From Bacteroidota bacterium (GTDB taxonomy: Bacteria > Bacteroidota > Ignavibacteria > SZUA-365), in contig QKAF01000064.1 in NCBI GenBank assembly GCA_003246455.1, positions 1 to 34,504 of the forward strand: a stretch of DNA of 34,504 bases. The letters are read 5' to 3'. Of this stretch, positions 32,614 through 34,504 are shown one piece after another. How positions within the stretch are numbered: position 1 is the first letter of the stretch; every line of letters starts with the position of its first letter. The position numbers were made by a program, and so were the translations under genes. The notes beneath the pieces are model-generated. The model saw only the letters and a list, made by a program, of their open reading frames with translations, searched no databases and was not told the DNA's origin.

Positions 32614-34410
32614 ATGTCTGAAGAAACCAACACCCCCGTTGCTGAAGCCCCGGTCAAGACCGCGCCGCAGGAAAGCAAGGACAGCGCCATTGTTCGCACC
32701 GTCGGTGTCGTCGTCGATGAAAAAGACTACGCGCCCGCGGAAATCGCCGACATGCGTGCGATGTACGAGAAGACCCTCAACACCCTGAAGCAGGGTGAGA
32801 TCATCGAGGGAACGATCGTCCACATGAACAAGGACTACGTGACGATTGATATCGGCTTCAAGTCCGAGGGTATCGTTGACACCAGCGAGTTTACGAATGC
32901 GTCCGAACTGGGCGTCGGATCCGTGGTCGAGGTGTTCCTCGAGTCCGTCGAAAACAAAGACGGCAACGTGATCCTCTCCCGCAAGCGCGCCGATTTCGTG
33001 CGCATCTGGGAACGTATCCAGAAAGCATACGATACCGACGAAATCCTCCAGGGCCGCTGCATCCGCCGCATCAAGGGCGGTATCGTCATGGACCTCATGG
33101 GCGTCGACGCCTTCCTCCCGGGATCGCAGATCGACATTCGTCCCGTGCGCGACTTTGACGCCTATCTTGGCCGCACCCTCGACGTGCGCGTCGTCAAGAT
33201 CAATCAGCCCGCGGAAAACATCGTCGTCAGCCGCAAGGCGATCATCGAAGAGCAGATCGCCGGCCAGCGCAAAGCCATTCTCGACAGCCTCGAGAAGGGT
33301 CAGATCCTCGAAGGTATCGTCAAGGCGATCGCCGACTTCGGTGTGTTCATCGATCTTGGCGGTGTCGACGGTCTCGTGCATATCACCGATCTGTCGTGGG
33401 GCCGCGTCAACCATCCGACCGAAATCGTCAAGCTCGATCAGACCGTCAACGTCGTCGTGCTCGATTTCGACGAGGAGAAGCGCCGCATCTCTCTCGGCAT
33501 GAAGCAGCTGCAGCCGCATCCCTGGGAAAACATCGACCAGAAGTATCCTTCGGGCACGCAGGTGCGCGGAAAGGTCGTCTCCCTCGCCGACTACGGCGCA
33601 TTCATCGAAATCGAGAAGGGCATCGAAGGCCTCATCCACATCTCCGAAATGAGCTGGACGCAGCACATCAAGCATCCGTCGCAGGTCGTCTCGATGGGAC
33701 AGATGGTGGACGCCGTCATTCTCAATCTCGACGTCGAAGACAAGAAGATCTCCCTCGGCATGAAGCAGCTCGAGCCGGATCCCTGGTCGAACCTCATCGC
33801 CAAGTATCCCGTCGGCTCCCAGCACACCGGTACCGTGCGCAACCTCACCAACTTCGGTGTGTTCGTTGAGCTCGAGCCGGGTGTTGACGGCCTCGTGCAC
33901 ATCTCCGACCTGTCATGGACCAAGAAGATCCGCCACCCGGGAGAACTCGTCAAGAAGGCCGACAAGATCGACGTGGTCATCCTTGGCGTGGACACCGACC
34001 AGCGCCGCATCTCCCTCGGCCACAAGCAGGTTCAGGACAATCCGTGGGACAACTTCGAATCGCTCTTCGCAGTCGGCACCGACAGCGAAGGAAAGATCGT
34101 GCGCCTGATCGAGAAGGGTGTCATCGTCGAACTGCCGGCTGGCGTCGACGGTTTTGTCCCCTCGTCCCAGCTCGCGACCAAGCAGGTCAAGAACATCCCC
34201 GAGAATTTCAAGGAAGGCGATACCCTTCCGCTCCGCGTCATTGAATTCGACAAGGAAAACAAGAAAATCGTGCTTTCCGTCGTCGAGTATTTCAAGGACA
34301 AGGATACCGAAAATCTCGAAGCCTACCTCGCATCGCATGGTCTGCTCAATGCAGCCGACGCGGAGAATACCGAAATCAAGCCCGACGAACTGAACTTCGA
34401 CGAGCTGTAA
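32614..34410 (+). CDS. rpsA: 30S ribosomal protein S1
   Basis: The protein has 598 residues from ATG 32614, picked because AAGGAG is 5 bases upstream; an upstream in-frame start at 32593 would add 7 residues. Six S1 OB-fold repeats follow an N-terminal Ala/Pro/Glu-rich tail of about 45 residues. Repeats 3 to 5 contain near-identical blocks such as GVFIDLGGVDGLVHITDLSW and KRRISLGMKQL, the RNA-binding repeats. S1 brings mRNA to the 30S subunit. Codons are strongly C-ending (ATC, CTC, AAG), more so than in the neighbours, as expected for a highly expressed gene. The 83-base gap after ispH may hold an internal promoter, though none was recognised. A strong terminator follows. Confidence 0.97.
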   Translation: MSEETNTPVAEAPVKTAPQESKDSAIVRTVGVVVDEKDYAPAEIADMRAMYEKTLNTLKQGEIIEGTIVHMNKDYVTIDIGFKSEGIVDTSEFTNASELGVGSVVEVFLESVENKDGNVILSRKRADFVRIWERIQKAYDTDEILQGRCIRRIKGGIVMDLMGVDAFLPGSQIDIRPVRDFDAYLGRTLDVRVVKINQPAENIVVSRKAIIEEQIAGQRKAILDSLEKGQILEGIVKAIADFGVFIDLGGVDGLVHITDLSWGRVNHPTEIVKLDQTVNVVVLDFDEEKRRISLGMKQLQPHPWENIDQKYPSGTQVRGKVVSLADYGAFIEIEKGIEGLIHISEMSWTQHIKHPSQVVSMGQMVDAVILNLDVEDKKISLGMKQLEPDPWSNLIAKYPVGSQHTGTVRNLTNFGVFVELEPGVDGLVHISDLSWTKKIRHPGELVKKADKIDVVILGVDTDQRRISLGHKQVQDNPWDNFESLFAVGTDSEGKIVRLIEKGVIVELPAGVDGFVPSSQLATKQVKNIPENFKEGDTLPLRVIEFDKENKKIVLSVVEYFKDKDTENLEAYLASHGLLNAADAENTEIKPDELNFDEL

Positions 34411-34453
34411 GACCCGGAGCGGCGCGCGCCATCGCGCCTCCCTCCTTGAAGTG

Positions 34454-34481
34454 AAAAAACCCCGCCTCGGCGGGGTTTTTT
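34454..34481 (+). terminator. Intrinsic terminator after rpsA
   Basis: AAAAAACCCCGC at 34454-34465, a CTCG loop, and GCGGGGTTTTTT at 34470-34481 form a 12-bp hairpin with a T tract, 44 bases after the rpsA stop. Confidence 0.93.
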
Positions 34482-34482
34482 C

Positions 34483-34504
34483 GCTGTAGGCTGTAGGCTG
34501 TAGG
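34483..34504. repeat. Heptamer tandem repeat at right edge
   Basis: GCTGTAG is repeated three times without change (34483-34489, 34490-34496, 34497-34503), plus one further G, running into the window edge. The array may continue. Confidence 0.7.

Noticed and set aside
32611-33900. A 429-codon minus-strand open frame
   Set aside because: Antisense to rpsA; the Asp/His/Val-rich repeats simply mirror the S1 repeats.

Overview
The window is a gene-dense, GC-rich chromosomal stretch from a Gram-negative bacterium of the Bacteroidota/Chlorobi (FCB) group. This placement is inferred from gene content: two large secreted proteins with C-terminal type IX secretion (T9SS)-type sorting domains, an LptD of the FCB type, a lipoprotein and an Omp85-type barrel, HPr with both regulatory sites, and one promoter resembling the Bacteroidota TTG-N19-TAnnTTTG pattern. 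The genus cannot be fixed from the sequence alone; an Ignavibacteria- or Kapabacteria-like lineage would fit. No tRNA, rRNA, CRISPR array, insertion sequence or prophage gene was seen. No gap between genes exceeds about 260 bases.

Left part (1-5182, minus strand): a dGTPase-like HD phosphohydrolase, a secreted C1B cysteine peptidase, and an MBOAT O-acyltransferase followed by an SGNH-like partner cut by the left edge. The last two are a classic pair for O-acylating a cell-surface polymer.

Next (5326-17047, plus strand): the LPS transporter barrel LptD and the disulfide reductase DsbD, closed by a strong hairpin. Then comes a tightly packed series: type 2 IPP isomerase, a short-chain prenyl diphosphate synthase, HPr, PTS enzyme I, phosphoglucose isomerase and a SIS-type phosphoglucose/phosphomannose isomerase. 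It joins isoprenoid precursor supply, a PTS phosphorelay without visible sugar permeases, and hexose-phosphate interconversion.

Next (17089-21675, plus strand): a three-gene envelope module. It consists of a very large protein joining a HExxH metallopeptidase, a PD40 propeller and an Omp85-like barrel; a BamB-like propeller lipoprotein; and a PEGA-domain membrane protein. This is the best candidate for an undescribed system. A long inverted repeat surrounds the start of its first gene.

Then (21719-25321, plus strand): a PHP phosphoesterase, lumazine synthase and a PorZ-like propeller protein with a T9SS-type tail. A bidirectional terminator separates this from a convergent 1739-residue secreted mosaic protein (30616-25397), whose lipase-like domain has lost its nucleophilic serine. 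Divergent from it is the conserved housekeeping run cmk-ispH-rpsA, ended by a textbook terminator and a heptamer tandem repeat at the right edge.
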